Below, one piece after another: positions 1 to 7,799 of a stretch of DNA of 64,000 bases. The stretch spans positions 186,001 through 250,000 of the forward strand of contig NZ_JAABOK010000006.1 of assembly GCF_009928525.1 (NCBI RefSeq), given 5' to 3'. The stretch comes from Chitinophaga solisilvae. GTDB taxonomy: Bacteria > Bacteroidota > Bacteroidia > Chitinophagales > Chitinophagaceae. The stretch's first letter is position 1, and each line of letters opens with the position of its first letter. The notes beneath the pieces were generated by a model. That model was not told where the DNA came from. It ran no database searches and was given only the letters and a program-made list of their open reading frames with translations. The position numbers were made by a program, and so were the translations under genes.

Positions 1-285
1 CACTGTCATGCTGTCAAACAGGGCTGATCCCTGGAACAGCATGCCTATTTTCTGGCGGACGAGTTTTTTCTCTTTCTCTTCCATAGCGGTAAAATCCTCC
101 TGATCATAGAGGATTTTGCCGGTGTTGATGGTCATCAGGCCCACAATGCATTTCATCATCACAGTTTTTCCGCTGCCGCTGGCGCCGATGATCAGATTCA
201 CTTTGCCGGACTCCATTACTGCCGAAACGCCCTTCAGAATCTCCTTATCCCCAAAGCTCTTGGTTATGTCTTGCAGTTCAATCAT
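1..285 (-). CDS. mlaF: MlaF-like ABC transporter ATP-binding protein (partial, cut by window start)
   Basis: This is the N-terminal 95 residues of an ABC ATPase; the rest lies before the window. Translation from the ATG at 285 begins MIELQDITKSFGDKEILKGV. It shows a Walker A motif (GASGSGKT, about residues 33-40) and a Q-loop segment (MLFQGSALFDSMTV) of the kind found in the Mla/Mkl subfamily, which energises phospholipid movement between the outer and inner membranes. The ATG lies 3 bases past the stop of the MlaE-type permease, so the two are surely co-transcribed. The signature motif and Walker B are outside the window. Confidence 0.85.
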   Translation of the reverse strand, partial: MIELQDITKSFGDKEILKGVSAVMESGKVNLIIGASGSGKTVMMKCIVGLMTINTGKILYDQEDFTAMEEKEKKLVRQKIGMLFQGSALFDSMTV

Positions 286-288
286 GAT

Positions 289-1032
289 TTACAGTAATAT
301 AGCCGTTAATGCGTAGTCCATAAATAATACCAGTACACAACTTACCACCACTGCGGTGGTGCTGGCCTTACCGATTTCAAGGGCGCCACCCTGAACGTTA
401 TAGCCATAGTAGGCTGATACGCTGGCTATGATGAAACCAAAGGAAAATGATTTGGCCATCGCAAAAAATACGTTGTATGCCTTGAACTCCTGTCGCAGCC
501 CCTGCATAAACTGTTCACTGGAAAGTACGCCGGACAGTACGCCTGCTTCCTTTCCACCCCAGATGCCCAGGAAACCGGCAATAGCGACCAGAACGGGTAT
601 CATGAGGGTCGCAGCCAGAATTTTCGGTGCTATCAGGTAACCTTTCGTGTTGATACCCATCATTTCCAGGGCATCAATCTGTTCGGAGATACGCATGTTA
701 CCCAGTTCAGAAGCGATCTTGGAACCGATAACACCCGCCAGTACAATACTGGTCAGCGTAGGAGCAAACTCCAGAATGATGGTATCCCGCACCACCTGCG
801 CAATAGTACTCTTGGGAATGATAGGACTTACCAGCTGGTAGGCTGTCTGTAAAGTGGTTACACCACCCATAAAGAGGGAAATGATAAAGACTATCCCAAA
901 CGACCCTACGCCAATATCCACACACTGCTGCATAAACTGCTTCCAGTACATCTTAAAGTTTTCCGGACGGGAAAACATGCCTTTCAGCATCAGCAGGAAG
1001 TTTCCGAAATGATAGAAGAATTTGAACTCCAT
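289..1032 (-). CDS. mlaE: MlaE family ABC transporter permease
   Basis: This 247-residue membrane protein has the length and layout of MlaE/YrbE permeases. It has an amphipathic N-terminus (residues 1-45), then about five hydrophobic segments, and the family's conserved central stretch (ELGNMRISEQIDALEMMGIN, about residues 128-147), which forms the coupling helix to the ATPase. It would sit in the inner membrane as a dimer with the MlaF-type ATPase encoded immediately downstream, and the complex should move phospholipids to keep outer-membrane asymmetry. A substrate-binding MlaD-type protein is expected further along, beyond the window start. The family assignment is firm. The direction of lipid transport is family knowledge and cannot be read here. 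Confidence 0.88.
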   Translation of the reverse strand: MEFKFFYHFGNFLLMLKGMFSRPENFKMYWKQFMQQCVDIGVGSFGIVFIISLFMGGVTTLQTAYQLVSPIIPKSTIAQVVRDTIILEFAPTLTSIVLAGVIGSKIASELGNMRISEQIDALEMMGINTKGYLIAPKILAATLMIPVLVAIAGFLGIWGGKEAGVLSGVLSSEQFMQGLRQEFKAYNVFFAMAKSFSFGFIIASVSAYYGYNVQGGALEIGKASTTAVVVSCVLVLFMDYALTAILL

Positions 1033-1041
1033 AACTTTTCA

Positions 1042-1072
1042 AAGATATGAATGATTTTGCCAATCATATCTT
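1042..1072 (-). terminator. Hairpin between the kinase-like gene and mlaE
   Basis: An interrupted inverted repeat (AAGATATGA..ATT paired with AATCATATCTT) lies in the 62-base gap downstream of the minus-strand gene ending at 1095 and just before mlaE. It may end the upstream transcript or be a stem in the mlaE leader. The stem is weak and A/T-rich, so confidence is low. Confidence 0.35.
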
Positions 1073-1094
1073 AATTTAATATTTTATACTATCG

Positions 1095-2126
1095 TTATCT
1101 TAAGCTACTTACTAGCAAGCGTTTCAAACTACGCTCGATAATTTCACCCATTGTTTTGCAACGGGCAAAAACGGGATCATGGTAATAGTCTGCCAGCTCA
1201 TCTCCCAGCTGCTGGATTTTTTCAGGGAAAGATACGCGGTCTGCCATGATGACGTCCCGAAGATCCTTGATGCGGTGACGCTGCACTTTAATCCTGCGCG
1301 CAATCAGCGCCCGCTCCTCCTGCTGATATTGTTTCACTACCTCTGCATTCAGATGTTTCATGGCCAGTTCCACAAAAATCCGGTTCTCTTTGAAAAACTG
1401 CGGCATATATAAGGTGCGTTTACCTTCATAAAACTGCTGGTCAAAGTCGATGGCCCTGATACGGAACTGTACATCATCAAAATCAGGTGTGATATCGAAG
1501 ATAAAATTATAGGAACGCATATCTCCCAGCAGGCGTACAAAGCAGCGCTCATTGAATTTGACGAACTCCTTAGCGATACGCTTGGGATTAAACTCCGGCC
1601 TGTCCAGATACTGCAGGATAAACTGATCTCCCGGCACGCCCGCAATATGTTCTTCCACCAGCGTGTTGCCGTCTATCAGGAAGTTCATCCAGTAGGGAGA
1701 CAGGATATGTTCCAGTTCCAGTCCATAGATACGGGAGGCATCCGCCACTTTGATATAGAAGTAGTCATACACCTCATTGTAATTGTTGACAATTTTTATG
1801 CGGAACGGGTGAGAATTACCAAAAGTGCAGTAATCGATGCGTTCAATGTGCAGGTGCTCTTCTGCTGTCTGATCGCCGCCGGCTTTCAGAATGGAGTAGA
1901 TCCGTTTCAAACCGGCATGAATGGACCCCATCATACTCTGCGGATAAAATACGGTTTCCCACAGGGTATCTTTTCCTTCCTTATCATATACGGAGATGGC
2001 ATGATCGTAGTAGCGCAGCTCCTGATAAGTCAATGGCAGCTTCACTTCCCGCTCATACATTTTGAGATATTTGCGGAATGCTTGATTGATAGGAAAGAAT
2101 ATTTTCTTCCGGGAGATGGTTTGCAT
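1095..2126 (-). CDS. Unknown protein with a kinase/phosphotransferase-like motif
   Basis: I do not recognise a named family. The 343-residue product is soluble, with no signal peptide or membrane segment. Residues 199-211 read LLGDMRSYNFIFD and residues 224-229 read RAIDFD. This resembles the catalytic loop (HGDxxxxN) and metal-binding DFD/DxD segment of aminoglycoside-phosphotransferase and HipA-like kinases, with Leu in place of the usual His; an upstream EEHIAGVPGD segment (about 158-167) would fit the hinge. The tail (from about 265) is charged and probably helical. The open frame extends upstream to a GTG at 2165, but that lies inside the maeB terminator stem. The ATG at 2126 sits 5 bases after a TATTTTTG promoter box (2131-2138), so it is the better start and the mRNA may be leaderless. 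Confidence 0.7.
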   Translation of the reverse strand: MQTISRKKIFFPINQAFRKYLKMYEREVKLPLTYQELRYYDHAISVYDKEGKDTLWETVFYPQSMMGSIHAGLKRIYSILKAGGDQTAEEHLHIERIDYCTFGNSHPFRIKIVNNYNEVYDYFYIKVADASRIYGLELEHILSPYWMNFLIDGNTLVEEHIAGVPGDQFILQYLDRPEFNPKRIAKEFVKFNERCFVRLLGDMRSYNFIFDITPDFDDVQFRIRAIDFDQQFYEGKRTLYMPQFFKENRIFVELAMKHLNAEVVKQYQQEERALIARRIKVQRHRIKDLRDVIMADRVSFPEKIQQLGDELADYYHDPVFARCKTMGEIIERSLKRLLVSSLR

Positions 2127-2130
2127 AAAA

Positions 2131-2138
2131 CAAAAATA
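2131..2138 (-). promoter_or_regulatory. -7 promoter box (TATTTTTG), leaderless start
   Basis: The box matches the Bacteroidota -7 consensus TAnnTTTG on the minus strand. Only 4 bases separate it from the ATG at 2126, so transcription would start at or next to the start codon. No convincing -33 TTTG was found at the usual spacing because the maeB terminator occupies that stretch. Confidence 0.5.
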
Positions 2139-2158
2139 AGGCTTGGCGGCTGATTTAT

Positions 2159-2205
2159 AAAGCACGAAACCGTTTGGAGATCGGCTCCAAACGGTTTCGT
2201 GCTTT
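2159..2205 (-). terminator. Long perfect terminator hairpin after maeB
   Basis: Arms of 21 bases (2159-2179 and 2185-2205) pair perfectly around a 5-base loop, 15 bases past the maeB stop. The stem is capped with AAAGCAC/GTGCTTT and should end maeB transcription. Confidence 0.8.
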
Positions 2206-2219
2206 ATGATGTGCTTCTA

Positions 2220-4535
2220 CTATTTCTTCTTTTTGCCTTTGGCGTCTTTAGCTACGGCGTCGCGGCAGCATTTCTCCTGCGCGTCTACCACAGCGATGTT
2301 CACCATATTCACAATCTGCCTTACGGTACTACCCAGCTGCAGAATGTGTACAGGTTTCTTCATACCCAGCAATACCGGACCGATGGCGTCGAAGCCAGCC
2401 ACTTCCTGTAACAGGTTGTAAGCCACGTTACCAGCGGTGAGGTTCGGGAAGATGAGGGTATTCACCTCTTCGTTCATCAGTTCCGTAAACGGATAGTTAT
2501 CTTTCAGGATTTCCTTGTTGAAGGCCATCGCTGCCTGGATTTCACCATCAACGATCAGTTGCGGGGCGCGTTGTTTTACAATTTCGCGTGCCTTGCTGAC
2601 CAGCTGTGCTTCCGGCGTCTGGCTGGAACCGAAGTTGGAGTAGGAAATCATGGCAATACGCGGGGTGATGTTGAAGTGCTGTACTTCCTTGGCCACCATC
2701 AGCGTAATATCTGCCAGTTCTTCCGCAGTAGGGTTAAAGTTTACGGTAGTATCGGCCAGGAACAGCGGTCCGCGCTTGGTCTGGATGATATACATACCGG
2801 CTACGCGTTTCGCGCCTTCTTCCATACCGATTACCTGCAGCGCCGGGCGGATAGTGTCCGGATATTTGCGGGTAAGACCGGAAATCAACGCATCTGCTTC
2901 TCCGGTTTCCACCATCATGCAACCGAAGTAGTTGCGCTCACGCATGATTTTGCGGGCTTCATAATGGTTAAATCCTTTACGTTTGCGTTTTTCGAAGAAC
3001 AGGTCACCAAAGTGATGGCGTTTTTCCTGCATCTCGTCGCTCTTCGGATCGATGATAACTGCATCATCAATTTCAATGGCATTTTCAATCATCAGCTGAC
3101 GGATACGTGCTTCATTACCCAGGAGTATCGGGTATGCAATGCCTTCATCATTCACCACCTGAGCGGCCTTCAGGATTTTCACGTTATCCGCTTCTGCAAA
3201 TACCACTTTACGCGGATCGCGGCGGGCTTTGGTACCAATGACCCTGAACAGCTGGTTATCCAGTCCCAGACGGTTATTCAGTTCCTGCTGGTACGCATCC
3301 CAGTCGGTGATCGGGTGCGTGGCCACGCCGCTTTCCATAGCAGCTTTGGCTACCGCAGGAGACACCGTGCTGATCAGTCGCGGATCCAGAGGTTTCGGAA
3401 TAATATATTTAGGACTGAAGAAGATATTTCTTTCGTTATAGGCCAGATTTACGATATCCGGCACCGGTGATTTGGCCAGGTCGGCCAGCGCACGTACGGC
3501 AGCCAGTTTCATGGCTTCGTTGATCTGCGTAGCCCTTACGTCGAGCGCTCCGCGGAAAATGTACGGGAAGCCCAGTACGTTGTTCACCTGGTTGGGGTAG
3601 TCAGAACGGCCGGTAGCCATAATGATGTCCGGACGTGCGGCCACGGCTGTATCGTAGGCAATTTCCGGATCAGGGTTGGCCATCGCAAAAACGATCGGGT
3701 TTTTCGCCATGCTCTTCACCATTTCCGGCGTTACCACGTTACCTACAGAAAGTCCCAGGAATACATCAGCCCCTTTCATGGCTTCTGTCAGGGAAGTTAC
3801 TTTCGTATTGGTGGCAAACTGCATGTGTCTTTCGGTCAGGTCGGTACGGGACTTGTTGAGTACGCCGTCCTTATCGAACATAATGATGTTATCGGGCTTT
3901 ACACCAAGTGCCACGTACAGCTTTACACAAGCCATGGCAGCGGCGCCGGCGCCATTCACCACCAGTTTTACCTTTTCTATTTTCTTTTTTACCAGCTCCA
4001 GCGCGTTGAGCAGCGCAGCTGCGGAGATGATGGCCGTACCATGCTGGTCATCGTGCATGATAGGGATTTTCAGCTCTTTGCGGAGCCTTTCTTCAATTTC
4101 AAAGCATTCCGGACTTTTGATATCTTCCAGATTGATACCCCCGAATGTGGGCTCCAGGGCTTTCACAGCCGCCACGAAGCTATCCGGATCCTTGGTATTC
4201 AATTCAATATCAAAAACGTCGATGTCTGCAAATATTTTGAATAATACCGCTTTTCCTTCCATTACCGGCTTGCCGGCTTCCGGACCAATATCCCCTAACC
4301 CCAGTACGGCTGTACCATTGCTGATAACGCCCACCAGGTTCCCTTTGGCGGTATATTTGTACACATTTTCTACGTCCCTGTGAATTTCCTTACATGGCTC
4401 GGCTACGCCCGGAGAGTAGGCCAGTGAAAGATCCCATTGTGTTTTAGTGTTCTTTGTAGGTATTACTTCAATTTTACCCGGCCTTCCCATTGCATGATAA
4501 TCCAATGCATCCTGCTTATTCAGTTTTCTTGCCAT
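2220..4535 (-). CDS. maeB: NADP-dependent malic enzyme with C-terminal phosphotransacetylase domain
   Basis: Malic enzymes decarboxylate malate to pyruvate and supply NADPH. The 771-residue length is that of the MaeB hybrid class: a catalytic malic enzyme part (about residues 1-410) fused to a phosphotransacetylase-like domain (about 430-765) that is usually regulatory, sensing acetyl-CoA. Visible motifs are LSLAYSPGVAEPC near residues 36-48, the Asp-rich IMHDDQHGTA metal and substrate segment (about 158-167), and the dinucleotide site VVNGAGAAAMACV (about 193-205). The phosphotransacetylase part is recognised by ALISGLTRKYPDTIRPALQ. It is a single gene with its own terminator. The C-terminal tail is Lys-rich (KDAKGKKKK). 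Whether the second domain is catalytically active cannot be told from sequence. Confidence 0.93.
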   Translation of the reverse strand: MARKLNKQDALDYHAMGRPGKIEVIPTKNTKTQWDLSLAYSPGVAEPCKEIHRDVENVYKYTAKGNLVGVISNGTAVLGLGDIGPEAGKPVMEGKAVLFKIFADIDVFDIELNTKDPDSFVAAVKALEPTFGGINLEDIKSPECFEIEERLRKELKIPIMHDDQHGTAIISAAALLNALELVKKKIEKVKLVVNGAGAAAMACVKLYVALGVKPDNIIMFDKDGVLNKSRTDLTERHMQFATNTKVTSLTEAMKGADVFLGLSVGNVVTPEMVKSMAKNPIVFAMANPDPEIAYDTAVAARPDIIMATGRSDYPNQVNNVLGFPYIFRGALDVRATQINEAMKLAAVRALADLAKSPVPDIVNLAYNERNIFFSPKYIIPKPLDPRLISTVSPAVAKAAMESGVATHPITDWDAYQQELNNRLGLDNQLFRVIGTKARRDPRKVVFAEADNVKILKAAQVVNDEGIAYPILLGNEARIRQLMIENAIEIDDAVIIDPKSDEMQEKRHHFGDLFFEKRKRKGFNHYEARKIMRERNYFGCMMVETGEADALISGLTRKYPDTIRPALQVIGMEEGAKRVAGMYIIQTKRGPLFLADTTVNFNPTAEELADITLMVAKEVQHFNITPRIAMISYSNFGSSQTPEAQLVSKAREIVKQRAPQLIVDGEIQAAMAFNKEILKDNYPFTELMNEEVNTLIFPNLTAGNVAYNLLQEVAGFDAIGPVLLGMKKPVHILQLGSTVRQIVNMVNIAVVDAQEKCCRDAVAKDAKGKKKK

Positions 4536-4681
4536 ATAAATATAAAGATTGTTATTGGGCGTGCAATATACAAAGTATTGCGGTAAGCCTGCTTATCAAA
4601 ATAGTCAGATACCTGACAGATATTGCACTTTTCAACCGTTAAAATTGCTTACTTTTACAGCGTTAAACATTCACAAATATC

Positions 4682-5122
4682 ATGATACAACGCATCCAGA
4701 GTCTTTATCTGCTGTTGGCTGCCGGTGCAGGCACCGCCACCCTGTTCTATAATCTGTGGAAAGCTAAGCTTAGCAATGGTACAGAAACATATGTGAACGC
4801 ATCCAGCAACTACCTGTTGTTTGTATTGTATGTTATCATCATCCTGCTGGCGTTGACCACCATTTTTCTCTTTAAGAAGCGCAAATTACAATTTCGCCTG
4901 ACAGTTTTCAACATCCTGTTTGCCTTCGCTGCACTGGCCTATCAATACTATGTAGTACAGCAAACAGCCAATAAAATTGTTGCCGGCGGCGTTGCCATCA
5001 CTTCCGCTTCCTATCTCATCGCCTCCTTTCTCCCCATCCTGCTGATTGTATTGTTGTTTATGGCAGCAAGAGGCATTTATAAAGATGAAAAGCTGATTAA
5101 ATCTTTAGACAGACTAAGATAA
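4682..5122 (+). CDS. DUF4293 family membrane protein
   Basis: This 146-residue protein is almost entirely hydrophobic, with four predicted membrane helices (roughly residues 5-25, 42-64, 71-90 and 105-127) and a basic cytoplasmic tail. The start MIQRIQSLYLLLA is the hallmark of DUF4293, a family found across Bacteroidota with no known function. A near-consensus -7 element (TACTTTTA) lies about 30 bases upstream of the ATG. It is transcribed away from maeB and toward oxyR, and its stop is followed at once by the long hairpin shared with the oxyR 3' end. Confidence 0.85.
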   Translation: MIQRIQSLYLLLAAGAGTATLFYNLWKAKLSNGTETYVNASSNYLLFVLYVIIILLALTTIFLFKKRKLQFRLTVFNILFAFAALAYQYYVVQQTANKIVAGGVAITSASYLIASFLPILLIVLLFMAARGIYKDEKLIKSLDRLR

Positions 5123-5124
5123 AT

Positions 5125-5250
5125 TTAATTACGAATTACGAATTGCGAATTACGAATGAGGAGCGAAGATCTAAGCGATTAAGTATAACTTAATATCCTC
5201 TTAGATCTTCGCTCCTCATTCGTAATTCGCAATTCGTAATTCGTAATTAA
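5125..5250. repeat. Family A long inverted repeat A1 (51-base perfect arms)
   Basis: Arms 5125-5175 and 5200-5250 are perfectly complementary around a 24-base loop. The outer part is a tandem array of the heptamers ATTACGA and ATTGCGA; the inner part is locus-specific (contains GAGGAGCGAAGATC). It separates the convergent DUF4293 and oxyR genes, and the oxyR stop codon (5247-5249) lies in the right arm. It probably acts as a bidirectional terminator or 3'-end stabiliser. Confidence 0.85.
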
Positions 5251-6185
5251 CTTATTTCAATTACCTTCTTATTCTTCTGCACCTTCGTTTTCTCCGGTAC
5301 GTGCATCAGTATTTCTTTCTTAAACGCCTCTATCAAAGCCTGTTTAATAAAGTGGCGATGGGTAACGAGGCTGATTTCCCTTACAGGCTCCGGTGCCTTG
5401 AAATAGCGCACCATATTGAGCTGACGGGTAGTGAGGTCCTGCAGGGACAGTTCCGGCAGAATGGTATAGCCTTCGTTGAGGTCTACCATTCTTTTCAGGG
5501 TTTCTACACTGCCGGTATTGTATTCCAGGTTTTTGTGCTCGCCCATGGTGAATTTATCCTTGCAGATATTCAATACCTGATTGCGCATACAGTGGCCTTC
5601 GTTGAGCAGCCACACATCTTTCAGCTCCAGTTCATCAGCGCGGATAACCTTTTTATCGAAGAGAGGATTGGTTTTGGAGGTATACACTACAAAAGACTCA
5701 TAAAACAGCGGATGCTCTTCCAGGTGCGGATTGTGAAGGGGAGTGGCCAGCAGTCCGCAGTCCAGCAGCTCCTGCTTTAATTGCTGAATGATTTGTTCTG
5801 TAGGATATTCCCAGATTTCCAGCTTTACCTTCGGGTATTTCTTCATGAAACCGGTGAGGATGCGGGGAAGCAGGTACGGGGCCAGCGTGGGGATGATGCC
5901 CACTTTCAGGTTACCCTGTATCTCTTTTTTCTGGTCAGCGATGATTTCCCGGATACGGGCATTTTCTTTCAGGATAATCCGTGATTGCGCAATAACGGCA
6001 ATACCGATTTCAGTAGGTACTACGGGCAGTTTACTCCGGTCAAATAATTTGATTCCCAATTCATCTTCCAGCTTTTGTATCTGCATACTCAGCGTAGGCT
6101 GTGTAACAAAACACTTTTCTGCAGCTATCACAAAACTCCTGTAGGTATCTACCGCTACAATGTACTCCAATTGAACCGTTGTCAT
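5247..6185 (-). CDS. oxyR: LysR-type peroxide sensor OxyR
   Basis: This 312-residue LysR-type regulator has an N-terminal winged helix-turn-helix (about residues 1-60, with CFVTQPTLSMQIQKLEDELG) and a ligand-binding-like C-terminal domain. The redox segment EGHCMRNQVLNIC places cysteines at residues 199 and 208, the same numbers as the peroxide-sensing disulfide pair of E. coli OxyR. This makes OxyR far more likely than a generic LysR protein. It should activate catalase, AhpC and Dps-type genes on peroxide stress; none of these is adjacent here. The C-terminus carries a short Lys-rich extension (KTKVQKNKKVIEIS) that ends in the repeat A1 arm. Confidence 0.9.
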   Translation of the reverse strand: MTTVQLEYIVAVDTYRSFVIAAEKCFVTQPTLSMQIQKLEDELGIKLFDRSKLPVVPTEIGIAVIAQSRIILKENARIREIIADQKKEIQGNLKVGIIPTLAPYLLPRILTGFMKKYPKVKLEIWEYPTEQIIQQLKQELLDCGLLATPLHNPHLEEHPLFYESFVVYTSKTNPLFDKKVIRADELELKDVWLLNEGHCMRNQVLNICKDKFTMGEHKNLEYNTGSVETLKRMVDLNEGYTILPELSLQDLTTRQLNMVRYFKAPEPVREISLVTHRHFIKQALIEAFKKEILMHVPEKTKVQKNKKVIEIS

Positions 6186-6228
6186 TCCCCAAAGGTATTG
6201 ATAAAATCTATCCGATTTTGTAAAAACA

Positions 6229-6284
6229 TTGCCAGCTGACTTTTATCAGTTTTTGATAATCACTGTATAAAAGCGGCTGGCAAT
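6229..6284 (-). terminator. Possible terminator after the secreted unknown
   Basis: ATTGCCAGC (6229-6237) pairs with GCTGGCAAT (6276-6284), and a smaller TTATCA/TGATAA stem sits inside. It follows the stop of the minus-strand gene ending at 6288 and lies in the oxyR upstream region, so it may instead affect the oxyR leader. Confidence 0.4.
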
Positions 6285-6287
6285 AGC

Positions 6288-7613
6288 TTAGAATATTCTG
6301 TATCTGTATTTGATTTTTTCGGTATTGCTGTACAGCTCCCTGATATTGATGGAAGCCTGGATTTCCTGTACGGCATCTGTTTTCAGGCTGCGGAATTCGG
6401 CCTGTTTGGTGTCGATAATGCTTTTATCTGCCAGTCCGTTGTCCTGCGCTATCTTCAGCGAATTATTTACTTTGGTATAGTAGGAATCCAGCAGGGTGAA
6501 GTATTCATTATACAGATTTTCAAAACGTTTGGTCTGTAATACCAGATCTTCCAGCTGGTTGTTTACTTCTTTCAGATTAGGATTTTCACGCAGCAGCGAT
6601 TCGTAGTCGATGCGCTTGTTTTTGTTGGTATATTTTGCTTCGAGCTGGTTGAAATAATCGATGACCTTTTCTTTCTTGAAATCGAAGAAGTATTCGTTCA
6701 TAGTCTGGCTCAGCGGCTGATTACCTTTCTGCGGTGCGGGGAACTTCATGGAAGTAGCCGTAAAGGAAAGGTGATCGTACAGGTTGTCCTGCAGCAGGCT
6801 TAACTGATCCTTGTTGAAGTTCAGGCCGTATTCGAACTTCTGGTTGGCGTCATTCAGCGCTGTATAATACACTACGTATTTGTTGAGTTCCTTTTCGAAG
6901 TCCTGTAAGGATTTCTGATTGATCTGTTTATTGTTTACGCTGACGCTGTGCAGGAAATTCATTACGGAGTTGGCGATGGCCAGCGGAGGCGTCAGGGAGG
7001 TAAAGCTCTGGAAGATCGGACTGTTGATAATGGATTTGGTAGACTCCACGATCTTCGAATTCTTTTCTCCCTTGTCAGATTTATTTTTCAGGATGATTTT
7101 TTCTACCAGCTCTACAATGCGGTCGCTCAGCGAAAAACCGAGCGCCTTGCTTTCCGGGTTATTGAGGGAGGTGATGAAAACATCCAGATTGTTGGTAGTA
7201 GTACGGGATTTTAAGTCAATGATTTTTTTGTTCAGGAGATAATAGGTTTCGCTGGCGTTTACGATATTAGTTTTCATAAGATCGTATTTGCTCATATTAT
7301 CTATCTCCTTTCCCTGCAGCAGAGCCTGGATGGCATTGGAGTTCTGCTTGTCGTTATCCGTGATCCGCTGCATTTCCTCCACTATTTTACGGATAGTGGT
7401 ATCCTGCGTTTTTATGATAGGGGTGGCTTTAATTTCCGGGTCCTGGGCCTGGGCAACCTGCATCGTCAACAAAAAAATAAAAGGAGCGGGAAGCACTTTC
7501 ATCCATTTGGCAGAGAAGAGTTTCCTGCCTTGCTGTACTAACGGTAATGCCGCACCGGGATGCGTATTCAGACTTGTGTCCTGCCTCATTTCCGTTGGTA
7601 GGTATTTTAACAT
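6288..7613 (-). CDS. Secreted or periplasmic protein of unknown function
   Basis: I do not recognise this family. An export signal is visible at MKVLPAPFIFLLTMQVAQAQ (ATG at 7502), followed by roughly 390 mostly helical, charged residues with coiled-coil-like stretches and no cysteine. Three in-frame ATGs compete: 7667 (7 bases after a TATCTTTG box, so leaderless), 7613 and 7502. Only the last gives a standard signal peptide, but extended N-regions are common in exported proteins of this phylum, so 7613 is given as a compromise. It is a single-gene unit between oxyR and a divergent glycosyltransferase. Function is unknown. Confidence 0.65.
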   Translation of the reverse strand: MLKYLPTEMRQDTSLNTHPGAALPLVQQGRKLFSAKWMKVLPAPFIFLLTMQVAQAQDPEIKATPIIKTQDTTIRKIVEEMQRITDNDKQNSNAIQALLQGKEIDNMSKYDLMKTNIVNASETYYLLNKKIIDLKSRTTTNNLDVFITSLNNPESKALGFSLSDRIVELVEKIILKNKSDKGEKNSKIVESTKSIINSPIFQSFTSLTPPLAIANSVMNFLHSVSVNNKQINQKSLQDFEKELNKYVVYYTALNDANQKFEYGLNFNKDQLSLLQDNLYDHLSFTATSMKFPAPQKGNQPLSQTMNEYFFDFKKEKVIDYFNQLEAKYTNKNKRIDYESLLRENPNLKEVNNQLEDLVLQTKRFENLYNEYFTLLDSYYTKVNNSLKIAQDNGLADKSIIDTKQAEFRSLKTDAVQEIQASINIRELYSNTEKIKYRYRIF

Positions 7614-7674
7614 GTTCTTTTTGCTTTTTGTTAACAAAAATTTAAGAAAATATGATGCCAAAAACATCGAAGGA

Positions 7675-7682
7675 CAAAGATA
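7675..7682 (-). promoter_or_regulatory. -7 promoter box (TATCTTTG)
   Basis: An exact TAnnTTTG match on the minus strand upstream of the secreted unknown. Transcription from it would begin at about 7668, directly at the ATG at 7667, or give a leader of about 55 bases to the ATG at 7613. Confidence 0.55.
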
Positions 7683-7746
7683 AATAATAAATAACAGTTA
7701 AAATTAAATCATGATAGGTGGACTATTTACACAATTGTGCAATATA

Positions 7747-7777
7747 TTTTGAATTATCGGCAGGTGACTTACCTTTG
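7747..7777 (+). promoter_or_regulatory. Promoter of the glycosyltransferase gene (TTTTG-18-TACCTTTG)
   Basis: A -33 TTTTG (7747-7751) and a -7 TACCTTTG (7770-7777) are separated by 18 bases. This is the same spacing as the tRNA-Gly promoter in this window and the phylum consensus. The ATG follows 23 bases later. Confidence 0.75.
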
Positions 7778-7799
7778 CACCCAAATTTAATCCACTTTC

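Noticed and set aside
2127..2165. GTG start at 2165 for the kinase-like gene
   Set aside because: It lies in the stem of the maeB terminator and upstream of the TATTTTTG promoter box; the ATG at 2126 fits the promoter.
6288..7667. Adhesin or phage tail-like protein for the coiled-coil secreted unknown
   Set aside because: Helical composition alone is not enough and no phage genes are present; left as unknown.
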